Source: Friedmanniella luteola | GTDB lineage: Bacteria; Actinomycetota; Actinomycetes; Propionibacteriales; Propionibacteriaceae | Assembly (NCBI RefSeq): GCF_900105065.1 | Contig: NZ_LT629749.1 | Location: 4,278,001-4,342,000, forward strand | Length of the DNA: 64,000 bases | Direction of reading: 5' to 3' | Shown: positions 1 through 8,931 of the stretch, in pieces | Numbering within the stretch: position 1 is the stretch's first letter | How the letters are laid out: each line of letters begins with the position of its first letter | Program-made: the position numbers and the translations under genes | The notes under the pieces: model-generated | Databases searched by the model: none | The model's input: the letters and a program-made list of their open reading frames with translations, nothing else | Told to the model about the DNA's origin: nothing

Positions 1-201
1 GGTGCCCCGGGACCTCACCCGGGCCAGCCGGGGGCCGGTGTCGCCCACGAAGCCGGCGGGCGACACCACCGCGGTGTTCACCGGCGGCAGCCGGGTGCCG
101 GCGACGCGTCGGGCGAGCGCGGACACGCCCGCCGGGTCGAGGGCGGCGAGGGCCCGCCATGTGCCGACGTCGAGCGCCGGGGGCGGCTGGGTCGGCCTCA
201 T
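1..201 (-). CDS. Unknown protein of polysaccharide locus, cut by left window edge
   Basis: An open frame starts with ATG at 201 and runs without a stop to the window edge, giving the first 67 residues (MRPTQPPPALDVGTWRALAA...). The ATG overlaps the TGA of the upstream glycosyltransferase as ATGA, which is typical of translational coupling in this operon, and third codon positions are almost all G or C. No domain is recognisable in so short a piece. As the last visible gene of a glycosyltransferase/methyltransferase operon it probably serves the same surface-glycan pathway, but that is inference from position only. Confidence 0.6.
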   Translation of the reverse strand, partial: MRPTQPPPALDVGTWRALAALDPAGVSALARRVAGTRLPPVNTAVVSPAGFVGDTGPRLARVRSRGT

Positions 202-1673
202 CCCGTCGCGTCCTGGACCGGCCGGTCGAGCAGCATCCCCTGGCGCGTCACGTCGAGCACCCCAGCCCGCAGGCCGAGCGCAGCACCGCTGAGCCACGCC
301 TGGCCGAAGAGGTCCTGGACGGCGGCCTCGATCCCGTCGGGGTGCGGGTGGCGTCGCGCCCGGTGCAGCGCCCGCGTCGCCCACAGCTCGACCGAGGCCC
401 CCGCCAGGCCGGGGACCGTCGCCCGCACCAGCCCGACCTGGCGCGCGAGCTGCTCCGCGCGGAGGGCGCCGACCAGGTCGACGGGTACGACGGCGCCGGC
501 CGGCACGACGAGCGTGCTCGGCGAGGGGAACCCGGTGGACGGCGCCGCGTCGGTGAACCGGACCCGGCCGTCCCCGTCGAAGTAGTCCAGGAGCCAGCGG
601 GGGGGCGGGTCCGAGGCCGGGCACGAGACGGTCACCCTGAGGTCGCTCACCGAGGACGCCAGGAGGCTGTCGACGCTGAGCAGCACCGACGCCGGATCGA
701 TCCCGGGCCCGGCGTCCAGGAGCACGTGCACCTCGGGCACCGTCCAGGACCGTCCACGGTTGACCGGCCGGAAGATCGGGATCGGCAGGTGGTTGGCCGC
801 CAGCCCGATGCGCTCGCGCTTGATCTCGTCGCCGCGGGTGCTGAAGTTGCGGACGCCCTGGTGGTAGCTCTCGGACTCGAGGTCGGGGATGACCACCCCG
901 CCGGCGGTGAAGATGCGGTAGCCGAACTCGGTGTCGACGATCCCGCGCAGCCGCAGCGCCGAGAAGCCGCCGCTCTCGCGGTACAGGGCGCGCGTGGTCG
1001 AGACGCTGGCGCCCACGACGGCCACGAAGGTGTCGTCGGTGTAGTCGGTGAGCAGGTGGCCCGCCCGGACGAAGTTCTCCCACCAGACGTGACGTTCCTG
1101 GGGGCGACCCGCGAGGACCGTGGCGAGGGTGTCCTCCCGGACCGCCCGCTGGACCGCGCCGGGGGAGATCCCGTCGAAGTCGACGAAGCTCTTGCGACCG
1201 AGGACCACGGCGTCGGCCACCACGTGGTGCCACCGCGCGTGCGCCTCGACGTGCGTCCGGGTCGCCACCATGTCAGCGTCGAGGAACAGCAGCAGGTCAC
1301 CCGAGCCCACCCCGTCCTGGGCGCCGGCGTGCCGGGCTCCTCCCGAGCCGTGGCCCGCGCCGGGCGGCAGCCGGAGGATCCGGCAGTGCGCCGGCCGCCG
1401 CGGCGGCAGCTCCAGCGGGACCTCCGACCCGTCGTCGACGACGACGACGTCCAGCAGGTGCTCGGGGTAGGTCTGCTCGGCCAGGGCCGCCAACGTCAGC
1501 TCGAGCTCGCCCTGGCAGTCCTTCGCCGGCAGCACGACGGTCACGGTCGCGGTCGGGGTCCAGGCGCCGAGCGCGGGCGCCGCCACGGCCCGCCACTCCT
1601 GCCGCACCACCGGCCGGGGCACCCACCCGGGGGTCCGCGCCCCTCCGGGCCCGCCGGAGGTCGCGGACGTCAC
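198..1673 (-). CDS. Glycosyltransferase family 2
   Basis: The 491-residue product has a GT-A type N-terminal domain: a first strand TVTVVLPAKDC, then VVVVDDGSE, and the metal-binding site LLFLDADMV. The central part (WWENFVRAGHLLTDYTDD, GIVDTEFGYRIF) resembles GT2 enzymes that transfer a sugar from a nucleotide donor onto a growing surface glycan. The last ~150 residues look like a separate C-terminal extension of unknown role. The GTG start at 1673 overlaps the TGA of the upstream methyltransferase (GTGA); extending upstream would run into that gene. The donor and acceptor sugars cannot be told from sequence. Confidence 0.85.
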   Translation of the reverse strand: MTSATSGGPGGARTPGWVPRPVVRQEWRAVAAPALGAWTPTATVTVVLPAKDCQGELELTLAALAEQTYPEHLLDVVVVDDGSEVPLELPPRRPAHCRILRLPPGAGHGSGGARHAGAQDGVGSGDLLLFLDADMVATRTHVEAHARWHHVVADAVVLGRKSFVDFDGISPGAVQRAVREDTLATVLAGRPQERHVWWENFVRAGHLLTDYTDDTFVAVVGASVSTTRALYRESGGFSALRLRGIVDTEFGYRIFTAGGVVIPDLESESYHQGVRNFSTRGDEIKRERIGLAANHLPIPIFRPVNRGRSWTVPEVHVLLDAGPGIDPASVLLSVDSLLASSVSDLRVTVSCPASDPPPRWLLDYFDGDGRVRFTDAAPSTGFPSPSTLVVPAGAVVPVDLVGALRAEQLARQVGLVRATVPGLAGASVELWATRALHRARRHPHPDGIEAAVQDLFGQAWLSGAALGLRAGVLDVTRQGMLLDRPVQDATG

Positions 1674-2896
1674 CCGGGCCGCCGTTCGGCCCGCAGGAAC
1701 CAGGTCCGCCCGACCACCTCGTGGTCGGTCAGGACGACCGGAGACGTGGTGTCCGCCAGCCAGCTCTGGCCGATGGCGCGCTCCGCGGGCCGCTGGACGT
1801 CGTCCAGGGCGACCGTGGCGCCGTCGGCGAGCCGGGCGGCCAGCAGGGGGAAGGCGGGGTGACGGCTCCGGGGCCCGACGCTCCCGGGCGGCCCGTCGAC
1901 GAACAGCAGACCGATGCCGGCGAGGTCCTCCCAGGTCGAGCGGGCGTACCAGCGGTAGCTGGACCCGTCGATCTCCACGGGCTCCAGCGGCGCCCAGCGG
2001 ACGTCGACCCACGCCGACAGCCCGCTCCGGCGCACCGCCTCCCGGGTCCGCTCCGCGTACCCCTCGTCGTGCTCGAGGGCGACCACGTGGCCCCCGCCCG
2101 CCTGACGCCGCGCCTCGGCCAGCCAGACGGTCGAGGTGCCGCTGCCGCACTCCACCACCAGGCGGTCCGCGGGGACCTCGCTGGCGGCCGAGAACAGCCG
2201 CAGCAGGGTCCGCGGCGAGGCCGCGAAGCCCCCGGCCGGGGGCAGCTCGTGGTGCACCTCGACCAGCCGGTGCAGGTTGATCAGGGCGTCGTTCTCGGTG
2301 ATCGCCTCTTCGAACTTGCGGTTGACCAGCAGGGTCAGCCGCTCCTCCGCGGCCTGCAGCTCCGGCGCCCGGAGGACACCGGGTCCCCACGCCTCCAGCG
2401 CCCGGCGGATGTCGGCCTCCCGGCGCTCCTTCTCCCGCTGCAGCCCCTCGGCGAGGACGTCCTGGCGGCGCACCACCTCGCGGTACGCCTCCATCACCTC
2501 CTCGTGCCGGATGGCCCCGTCCAGGCGCTGCATGCCGAGGCTGGCCAGCAGGGGCCCGAGGTCCGGCGCGGGGGGCGCGGCCGGGGTCGGGGCCGGTCGG
2601 GGCGCGGCCCGGCGCGCCGCCTTCCGGCTCAGGGTGAGCACGCTGGCGAGCCGCTGGTCGGCCCGGCGGCCCTGCCTCAGGATCGTGAGCGAGCGGGCTC
2701 CGGTGACCGCGACGCCGACCAGCAACGCCGCCTGCAGCACCAGGAGGGCCGCGAGGGCGGGACTGCCCTCGCCGACCCAGGCCCAGACCGCCGCCGCGAG
2801 GGCGCCCAGCGCCAGCAGCGGAGCCAGGTGGTGCCAGTGCGAGCGCACCAGGGAGCGGACGGAGCCGAGCAGTCCTCGGGGGGTGGTCCTGGCCAC
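1670..2896 (-). CDS. Membrane-anchored class I SAM-dependent methyltransferase
   Basis: The 408-residue product starts with two hydrophobic segments (about residues 20-40 and 47-68), followed by a charged, Pro/Ala-rich and helical linker. A Rossmann methyltransferase domain then carries the SAM-binding motif VVECGSGTSTVWLAE near residue 250 and an acidic strand end VVALEHDEGY. The C-terminal LFVDGPPG and ALDDVQR segments are typical of class I O-methyltransferases. GTG at 2896 lies 2 bases after the stop of the upstream gene, and no better start is seen. In this operon it may methylate a sugar of the exported glycan or cap its chain; this is inference from neighbours. Confidence 0.8.
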   Translation of the reverse strand: MARTTPRGLLGSVRSLVRSHWHHLAPLLALGALAAAVWAWVGEGSPALAALLVLQAALLVGVAVTGARSLTILRQGRRADQRLASVLTLSRKAARRAAPRPAPTPAAPPAPDLGPLLASLGMQRLDGAIRHEEVMEAYREVVRRQDVLAEGLQREKERREADIRRALEAWGPGVLRAPELQAAEERLTLLVNRKFEEAITENDALINLHRLVEVHHELPPAGGFAASPRTLLRLFSAASEVPADRLVVECGSGTSTVWLAEARRQAGGGHVVALEHDEGYAERTREAVRRSGLSAWVDVRWAPLEPVEIDGSSYRWYARSTWEDLAGIGLLFVDGPPGSVGPRSRHPAFPLLAARLADGATVALDDVQRPAERAIGQSWLADTTSPVVLTDHEVVGRTWFLRAERRPG

Positions 2897-2898
2897 GG

Positions 2899-3453
2899 TC
2901 AGCGTCCCCCGCCCAGCAGCGCGCGGTCCACCGCGTCCAGCCCGTCCGGACCGACGCGGACGGTCCCCGTGCTCCGGAAGTGGCGGCAGATGGACGCCAT
3001 CCGGGTGCCGAGGTACTCCTCCCAGGTCGTCGCCGTGTCGGTCCAGTCGACCCGGCCGGTCACCAGCTCCACCGGGTAGCCGTAGCGCCGGACCGGCCCG
3101 AACGCCGGGGAGTCGAGCACGAAGACGGGCCGGAAGGCCGCGGTGAGGACCTGCAGCTCGGCGACCTCCTCGACCACCGGCTCGACGAGGGCCGCTGGGG
3201 TCCCGATCATCACGACCAGCACCACGGGGAGCTGCTCCGTCCCCAGCCCACCCAGCAGGGTGCCGGCCGTCACGTCGACCGGGACGCCGCGCCGTGCGGG
3301 CCGCACGGCCCAGATCTGCTGCGCGAGACGACGCGCGGTCCGGTTCCGCCGCAGCGCCTTGACAGCCCGCCGCCGCACGGTCCGGGAACCGGGCGCGCGC
3401 CACAGCAGGGCGACGGCCTGGCGCACCCCGGGCGGCAGCGTGCTGCCCCTCAC
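2899..3453 (-). CDS. Unknown 184-residue protein of the glycosyltransferase operon
   Basis: I do not recognise a family. The N-terminal third is strongly basic (VRRRAVKALRRNRTARRLAQQ). A core with alternating hydrophobic strands follows (LPVVLVVMIG, PVFVLDSPAF), and a TWEEYLGTRM segment lies near the C-terminus, so a small globular alpha/beta protein seems likely. GTG at 3453 overlaps the TGA of the two-domain glycosyltransferase as GTGA, and a second GTG lies directly before it. Tight coupling on both sides suggests that it works with the transferases, for example as an accessory subunit, but no sequence motif supports a specific role. Confidence 0.6.
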   Translation of the reverse strand: MRGSTLPPGVRQAVALLWRAPGSRTVRRRAVKALRRNRTARRLAQQIWAVRPARRGVPVDVTAGTLLGGLGTEQLPVVLVVMIGTPAALVEPVVEEVAELQVLTAAFRPVFVLDSPAFGPVRRYGYPVELVTGRVDWTDTATTWEEYLGTRMASICRHFRSTGTVRVGPDGLDAVDRALLGGGR

Positions 3454-5690
3454 CACGACGGCCGCCCCGCGGCGAGGTCGAGGAGCAGGGCCGCGCCCTC
3501 GTGGGCGCCGTTGCCCGGGTCGAGGTCCGCCATCGCCGCCACCATCGTCGGTCCGCGCTCGAGGAGGTCCGCCAGCAGCGGCTGGGCCGTCTCCACCGTG
3601 ACGTCGTCCAGGGCGTGCGCGAGCCCGCGGTCCGCGGCGAAGCGGGCCCGGCCGGCCTGGTCGTCGAGGGACGTCGCGCGGTTGGGGACGAACAGGGTGG
3701 GCAGCCCGAAGCGGAGCAGCTCGTGGAAGGAGTTGTAGCCGGTCGCGCTGACCGCGAGGTCGAACGCGCGGTACCGACGGGACAGGGGGAAGTCGCGGAT
3801 CAGGTGCACGTCGTCCAACCCCCCTCCGCGGGCGGAGATCGCCGGCCGGGTCACGCAGATCTCCACGCCCAGCCGACGGAGCGCACCGACCACGGCCCCC
3901 GTCGTCCCGCTGGTGTCGTCGATGTTGCCCGCGCCCAGCGACACCAGCGCCATCGGCGCGTCCGGGTCCAGTCCCAGGGAGCGGCGGGCCGTGGCCCGGT
4001 CCTCGAGCTCGTCGTGGTCGGCGAGGGTGACGGGTCCCACCCGCCGGGAGGGTGCCGCGACGGTGACCCCCTGGTCGTAGGCGGCGGCGAAGTCCCCGGG
4101 CTCCAGGACCGCGTCGAACCACGCGGCCTTGGCCAGCTGCTCGCGGTTCTGGCCCGCACGCCACATGCCGCGCCGCGACCACACCCAGCGGGGTCCCGGA
4201 TCGGCGCGGCGGGCGGCCACGATGCCGTCGTAGGGCCAGGTCCCGTCGAACACCACCGCGGCCGGCCGCAGCCGGGCGACGGTCTCCGACACCCGCTCGG
4301 CGAACAGGGCGTGCCACGTCTTCGCGCTCATCCCGGTGGCCTTGGTGGACGGCAGGTACTCGTAGCCGAACCCGAACTCACCGACCACGCCGACGGCCTG
4401 GGAGAGGGAGAGGAAGTGCGGCTCGGCGTCGGCCGCCGTCCGGCGGGCGTAGGCCAGCAGCCGGGTGAGGTGGCCCATCCCCGCGCCGTTGCTCGTGATG
4501 AAGAGGAGACGTGGCTTCTCGACGGCGACCGGGCCGGCCGACGGGACGGTCGGGAGCGCCCCGGCCCCGGCCGTGGCGGGCGGGGCCACCGGGACCGCGG
4601 TCCCCGGCTGGTCCGGGCCGGCCGTGCGGGGCGCCCCGATCAGGTCCGTGATCCGCCCGACGTGGGCCTCGTGCCCGAACCGGCGGCGGACGTCGGCCGT
4701 GGCGGCCGCCACCTGGGCCTCGTACCGCGCGCGGTCGGCGTAGAGGCCGGTGATGAGGTCGCGCACCCCGCTCGGCTCCGCGTAGCTCGCGGCCGGCCCG
4801 AAGAGCGCCTCGAAGTGCGGCGGCAGGACAGCCGGCACGCCGCTGGCCAGGGCCTCCAGGATCGTGCGGCCGAACGCCTCCACCCACCGGGGGTCGTGGT
4901 GGTAGACGAAGAAGTCGAGGCCGGCGAGGAAGTCGCGCGGGGCCTGCTCGCCGAACTCCAGCACCTCCCAGCTGGGCGGCCGCTCGCCGAGCAGCTTCTC
5001 CGCCGGGCCGGCCCCGCCCAGCACCTTCACCGTCATCGACCCGTCGGTGGGGTAGACGAGACGCAGGGTGGCGGCGTCGGCCGGCCACTTCTGGGGGGAG
5101 GAGCGGCTGTGCCGTCCGATCACGGGCCGGTCGGACTGCCATCCGGACCGCCGGACCTGCCACGCGTCGACCTCGATGATGTTCACCCAGTCCTCGGCCC
5201 GCAGCGAGCCCGGGTCCAGGAGCGGTGCGATCTCGTCGCGGACCAGGGGGCCGATCGGGGCCCAGACCGGTTCGACGCCGAAGTGCTCGGCGGCGATCTG
5301 GTGCACCGTCTCGGGCCGGTAGTGCTCGTAGCCGTCGATGTCCCGGGGGCCTGCGTTGGCCACGACGACCACGGACCCCGTCCGGACCGGCGGCAGCTGC
5401 TCGGCCGCGTGCTGCAGCACCGCGGGGTGCCGGACGACCACCACGTCGGCCTCGACGGGGTCGTCACCGACCAGCAGCTTCACCTGCCGGCCGTCCACCA
5501 GCCGACGGATCTGCGGGTTGACCGGCGTCACGCGGGTGACCAGCGGACCGTTGAGGTGGACCAGCCCGGTGGTCCACCCGTGCCGACGCTGGGCCCGCAC
5601 CTCCTCGGCGATGCTGTGCGACGTGCCGCCCGGGAAGCGGAGGTCGGAGATGTCGAGAACATCCACCCGGCGAGAACCGTCCACACTCAT
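3450..5690 (-). CDS. Two-domain glycosyltransferase (GT4-like plus MurG/GT28-like)
   Basis: The 746-residue product joins two GT-B halves. Residues ~1-375 end with a GT4-like donor site (DFFVYHHDPRWVEAFGRT followed by LEALASGVPAVLPP). From ~391 a second fold begins with FITSNGAGMGHLTRLLAYA, the MGHxxR loop of MurG/UGT-type enzymes, and continues with LVSLGAGN and DLAVSATGYNSFHELL, a nucleotide-sugar site. A single polypeptide could therefore add two sugars in turn. ATG at 5690 was chosen because GAGGA lies about 10 bases upstream and the codons above it have poorer coding character. It is the first gene of the minus-strand glycan operon, 209 bp from the divergent dehydrogenase. Confidence 0.8.
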   Translation of the reverse strand: MSVDGSRRVDVLDISDLRFPGGTSHSIAEEVRAQRRHGWTTGLVHLNGPLVTRVTPVNPQIRRLVDGRQVKLLVGDDPVEADVVVVRHPAVLQHAAEQLPPVRTGSVVVVANAGPRDIDGYEHYRPETVHQIAAEHFGVEPVWAPIGPLVRDEIAPLLDPGSLRAEDWVNIIEVDAWQVRRSGWQSDRPVIGRHSRSSPQKWPADAATLRLVYPTDGSMTVKVLGGAGPAEKLLGERPPSWEVLEFGEQAPRDFLAGLDFFVYHHDPRWVEAFGRTILEALASGVPAVLPPHFEALFGPAASYAEPSGVRDLITGLYADRARYEAQVAAATADVRRRFGHEAHVGRITDLIGAPRTAGPDQPGTAVPVAPPATAGAGALPTVPSAGPVAVEKPRLLFITSNGAGMGHLTRLLAYARRTAADAEPHFLSLSQAVGVVGEFGFGYEYLPSTKATGMSAKTWHALFAERVSETVARLRPAAVVFDGTWPYDGIVAARRADPGPRWVWSRRGMWRAGQNREQLAKAAWFDAVLEPGDFAAAYDQGVTVAAPSRRVGPVTLADHDELEDRATARRSLGLDPDAPMALVSLGAGNIDDTSGTTGAVVGALRRLGVEICVTRPAISARGGGLDDVHLIRDFPLSRRYRAFDLAVSATGYNSFHELLRFGLPTLFVPNRATSLDDQAGRARFAADRGLAHALDDVTVETAQPLLADLLERGPTMVAAMADLDPGNGAHEGAALLLDLAAGRPSW

Positions 5691-5810
5691 AGTGCGCAGA
5701 TCCTCGCACGCTCCCGAGGCAGGAAGAAAACGACGACCCGCCCGTCTCCAACCCCTTTTCGCGAGCCTCAACACGCGGTTGTCTGACTGGTTTCCGGGTC
5801 GCAACTCGAA

Positions 5811-5816
5811 TACGTT
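5811..5816 (+). promoter_or_regulatory. Possible -10 box for the nucleotide-sugar dehydrogenase
   Basis: TACGTT sits about 84 bp before the GTG at 5900, with TGGTTT 17 bp upstream as a weak -35. The divergent spacer 5691-5899 is clearly AT-richer than the flanking genes, as expected for a two-way promoter region. Nothing else stands out in it. Confidence 0.3.
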
Positions 5817-5899
5817 GACGACCGGCACCCTTCCTCGGAAGCGGGTTCCCGGTCCTGGTCGGGACCGGGCGGGCCGACGCCAGTGATGAGGAGTGGGAA

Positions 5900-7168
5900 G
5901 TGGACGACAACGTGGACGCCGTCATCGTCGGCATGGGTTATGTCGGGCTCCCGCTGGCCCGCGAAGCCTGCGCGGCCGGTCTGTCCGTGGTCGGCCTCGA
6001 CGTCAGCGCCGAGGTGGTCGAGGGGCTGAACGCGGGCCGCTCCCACGTCGACGACCTGGACGGAGGGGACGTCCGGACCATGCTGGACGCCGGCTTCGTC
6101 GCCACGCTGGACCCCAGCGTGATCGCCCGCGCCCAGACGATCGTCATCTGCGTGCCGACGCCGCTGTCCAGCGACGGGCTCCCCGATCTGGGACCGGTCC
6201 TGGCGGCCACGGCCGTCACGGCGCGCCACCTGTCCCCCGGCTCCCTCGTGGTCCTGGAGTCGACCACGTACCCGGGCACCACCGACGAGGAGGTCCGCCC
6301 CCTCCTGGAGGCGGGCGGCATGGTGGCCGGCCAGGACTTCCACCTCGTCTTCTCCCCGGAGCGCATCGACCCCGGCAACGCCGAGTTCGGACCGAAGAAC
6401 ACCCCGAAGGTGGTGGGCGGGCACACCCCGGCGTGCGCCCAGGCGGCCGAGCAGTTCTACGGCCGGTTCATCGACACGGTCGTGCTGACGCGGGGCACCC
6501 GGGAAGCGGAGATGGCGAAGCTCCTCGAGAACACCTACCGGCACATCAACATCGCCCTGGTGAACGAGATGGCCCGCTTCTGCCACGAGCTCGACATCGA
6601 CCTGTGGGACGTCATCGACGCGGCGAGCAGCAAGCCCTTCGGTTTCCAGGCCTTCCGGCCCGGACCGGGTGTCGGCGGCCACTGCATCCCCATCGACCCC
6701 AACTACCTCTCCCACCGGGTGCGGGCCCAGCTCGGCTACCCCTTCCGGTTCGTGGAGCTGGCCCAGGAGATCAACGCCACGATGCCGGCCTACGTGGCCC
6801 GCCGCGCGCAGGACATGCTCAACCTCGACCACAAGGCCCTCAGCGGAGCCAAGGTGCTGCTGCTCGGGGTCACGTACAAGGCGGACATCGCCGACACCCG
6901 CGAGTCGCCGGCCAAGCCGCTGGCCAAGATCCTCGTGGAGCAGGGTGCCCAGCTGAGCTTCCACGACCCCCTGGTCAAGAACTGGTCGGTGGCCGGGCAC
7001 CACCTCACGAGCGTCGACGACCTGCCGACGGCGGTCCAGCAGGCCGACCTCTGCATCGTCCTGCAGAACCACCAGCAGTACGACGTCGACGCCCTGGCCG
7101 CACTCTCCCGCCGGTTCCTCGACACGCGTGGCACCGCCACGCGCGCGGACAACGTCCAGCTGTTGTGA
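5900..7168 (+). CDS. Nucleotide-sugar dehydrogenase (UDP-glucose/UDP-HexNAc 6-dehydrogenase family)
   Basis: The 422-residue product oxidises C6 of a UDP-sugar to the uronic acid with two NAD+. The N-terminal Rossmann fold has VIVGMGYVGLPLA. The central helix region reads EMAKLLENTYRHINIALVNE. The catalytic cysteine is Cys262 in GPGVGGHCIPIDP, and the C-terminal domain shows LGVTYKADIADTRESP. Length and the NTYRHINIALVNE signature fit the WbpA/WecC branch (UDP-GlcNAc or UDP-ManNAc) at least as well as UDP-glucose dehydrogenase, so the substrate stays open. GTG at 5900 follows a good GAGGAG site. It likely feeds acidic sugar to the adjacent glycosyltransferases; the next gene overlaps its stop. 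Confidence 0.93.
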   Translation: MDDNVDAVIVGMGYVGLPLAREACAAGLSVVGLDVSAEVVEGLNAGRSHVDDLDGGDVRTMLDAGFVATLDPSVIARAQTIVICVPTPLSSDGLPDLGPVLAATAVTARHLSPGSLVVLESTTYPGTTDEEVRPLLEAGGMVAGQDFHLVFSPERIDPGNAEFGPKNTPKVVGGHTPACAQAAEQFYGRFIDTVVLTRGTREAEMAKLLENTYRHINIALVNEMARFCHELDIDLWDVIDAASSKPFGFQAFRPGPGVGGHCIPIDPNYLSHRVRAQLGYPFRFVELAQEINATMPAYVARRAQDMLNLDHKALSGAKVLLLGVTYKADIADTRESPAKPLAKILVEQGAQLSFHDPLVKNWSVAGHHLTSVDDLPTAVQQADLCIVLQNHQQYDVDALAALSRRFLDTRGTATRADNVQLL

Positions 7169-8373
7169 CCGCGGTCGCGCGCATGTCGGAGCAGGCGACC
7201 GCGGCGGTCGCGCGCCGGTCGGTCCTGGTCCTGACGGTCGTCCACCACCCCGAGGACTCGCGGGTCCGCCAGCGGCAGATCGAGACGCTGCTCCGCGCCG
7301 GCTGGGACGTCACCTACGTCGCACCCTTCTCCGGCTACGGCCTGGCGGTGCCGGCTGCGTCGCCGGCCGCGCAGGGGCGGGGGCGGCTGGAGCTGGTCGA
7401 CATCTGCCGCTCGCAGGGCCGCCACCGGCTCCGGTCGGCGCTGGCGGCCCGCCGGATGCTGCGCGAGCTGGCCCCCCGGCACGACCTGGTGCTGGTGCAC
7501 GACCCCGAGCTGCTGTTCCCGGCGATCCGGCTGGGGCTGACGAACCTCGTGTGGGACGTCCACGAGGACCCGGCCGCCGCGATGCGGGTGAAGACCTGGG
7601 TCCCGCTGGTCATGCGGGTGCCGATGGCGACGGCGTGGCGGTCGCTCGAGCGCCTCGCCGAACACCGCCACCGGCTCTTCCTGTCCGAGTACTCCTACCA
7701 GCACCGGTTCCGCCGGCACCACCCCGTGGTGCCCAACGCCGTCCGGGTGCCGGCGACGGCGCGGCCGCCCTCCGCCGACCGGGTCAGCTACCTGGGCTCG
7801 ATCTCCATGGCGCGAGGCTGCGCCGAGATCATCGCGGTGGCGCGCGAGCTGCGGCGTCGGACCGCGGGCGCGGTGACGGTCGAGGTGATCGGCGAGGCGG
7901 TCGACACCGAGTGCCGGGAGGCGCTGGACGACGCCATGGCGGCGGGTGACCTCACCTGGTTCGGCTACCTGCCGAGCGAGACGGCGCTGGAGCGGATGTC
8001 GGGTTCGCTGGCCGGGCTCTGCCTCCTCAAGGACCTCCCGAACTTCCGGTCGAGCCTGCCGACCAAGATCGTCGAGTACGCCGCCCTGGGCATCCCGGCC
8101 ATCACCACGCCGCTCCCGCTGGCCAGCAGCATCGTCCGGGGCAACGACCTGGGGATCGTCGTCCCCTGGGACGACGTGGAGGCCGTCGTGGACGCCGTCC
8201 TGCGGCTGCGGGCCGACCGCCCCCTCCGCGAGACCCTGTCGGCCAACGGCCGCCGGGCCGCGCTGCGCGACCACGACTGGAACACGACGCACTCGCGCGC
8301 GTTCCTGGAGCTGATGGAGAAGACGGCGGAGAGCGCGCGCCGTCGACGGGCGCACCTGCGGGTGGTGGGCTAG
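7165..8373 (+). CDS. Glycosyltransferase family 4
   Basis: The 402-residue product has a GT-B fold: VLVLTVVHHPEDSRVRQR at the N-terminus, an acceptor-domain LVLVHDPELLFPA and VWDVHEDPA, and a donor domain with SYLGSISMARG, TWFGYLP and KIVEYAALGIPAITT (the E-x7-E-like region). It transfers a sugar from a nucleotide donor to an unknown glycan acceptor at the cytoplasmic face. GTG at 7165 overlaps the dehydrogenase stop as GTGA and is preferred for coupling, although ATG at 7183 would also fit. With the upstream dehydrogenase it forms a two-gene plus-strand unit divergent from the larger glycan operon. Confidence 0.85.
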   Translation: MTAVARMSEQATAAVARRSVLVLTVVHHPEDSRVRQRQIETLLRAGWDVTYVAPFSGYGLAVPAASPAAQGRGRLELVDICRSQGRHRLRSALAARRMLRELAPRHDLVLVHDPELLFPAIRLGLTNLVWDVHEDPAAAMRVKTWVPLVMRVPMATAWRSLERLAEHRHRLFLSEYSYQHRFRRHHPVVPNAVRVPATARPPSADRVSYLGSISMARGCAEIIAVARELRRRTAGAVTVEVIGEAVDTECREALDDAMAAGDLTWFGYLPSETALERMSGSLAGLCLLKDLPNFRSSLPTKIVEYAALGIPAITTPLPLASSIVRGNDLGIVVPWDDVEAVVDAVLRLRADRPLRETLSANGRRAALRDHDWNTTHSRAFLELMEKTAESARRRRAHLRVVG

Positions 8374-8396
8374 GCGGTCGGCCGCGGGACGTCGGC

Positions 8397-8816
8397 TCAC
8401 GGCTCCCCCGAGGGGTGCGGCAGCGGGGTCACGACGCAGTGCCCGTGCGGGCCCTCGGTGGCGAGGTGCACCGGCCACCGGGGGGTGCACGACGCCAGCG
8501 CCCGGCCCCACCGACGGTCGTGGTCCTGCACCGCGGACGGACCGGGCCGGGACAGCAGCAGCACCGGGGTGCCGTAGCCGTCGAGGTGGTCGAAGAACAG
8601 GCGGAACGAGTCGACGTCGGCCGGCCTCGGGTCCAGCGGGATGTCGTCGACCGGGACGACGGCGGGCGCGGGCCGTCCGTCCTCGTCGAGGAAGACGAGC
8701 CAGAGCGTGCGGCGGCCGATGCCGCCATCACCCATGAGAGCCGTCCAGAACCGGACGAGGTCCGGCGCCGTCGTGACGGTGATGGTCCTGAGCAGGTGCG
8801 CGGTCGAGGTGGTCAT
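8397..8816 (-). CDS. Unknown 139-residue protein
   Basis: The product (MTTSTAHLLRTITVTTAPDLVRFW...) contains GRRTLWLVFLDEDGRPAPAVVPVDDIP and GTPVLLLSRPGPS, and resembles small uncharacterised actinobacterial proteins. It shows no membrane segment or signal peptide. ATG at 8816 has a GGAG close by, which is a weak ribosome site. It converges with the GT4 gene (23 bp apart) and diverges from the DUF427 gene. Coding character is good throughout; function is unknown. Confidence 0.65.
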   Translation of the reverse strand: MTTSTAHLLRTITVTTAPDLVRFWTALMGDGGIGRRTLWLVFLDEDGRPAPAVVPVDDIPLDPRPADVDSFRLFFDHLDGYGTPVLLLSRPGPSAVQDHDRRWGRALASCTPRWPVHLATEGPHGHCVVTPLPHPSGEP

Positions 8817-8931
8817 GTCTCCACGCTGCCCGCCCCGACGGCGGCCGGAGGACTTGTGCACAGGGTTCTCCGGCACTTGCCCGGCGGGACAGGATGGGGG
8901 CGAGGACCACACCGCACCTGAGGAGACGACC

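Noticed and set aside
159-1862. Long plus-strand open frames over the first glycosyltransferase.
   Set aside because: They are mirror frames of coding sequence on the other strand; products are Arg/Pro-rich with no domain.
5691-5828. A longer N-terminus for the two-domain glycosyltransferase (ATG at 5828).
   Set aside because: Codon composition above 5690 is unlike the rest, and ATG at 5690 has a good GAGGA site; the extra stretch would also fill the whole divergent promoter region.
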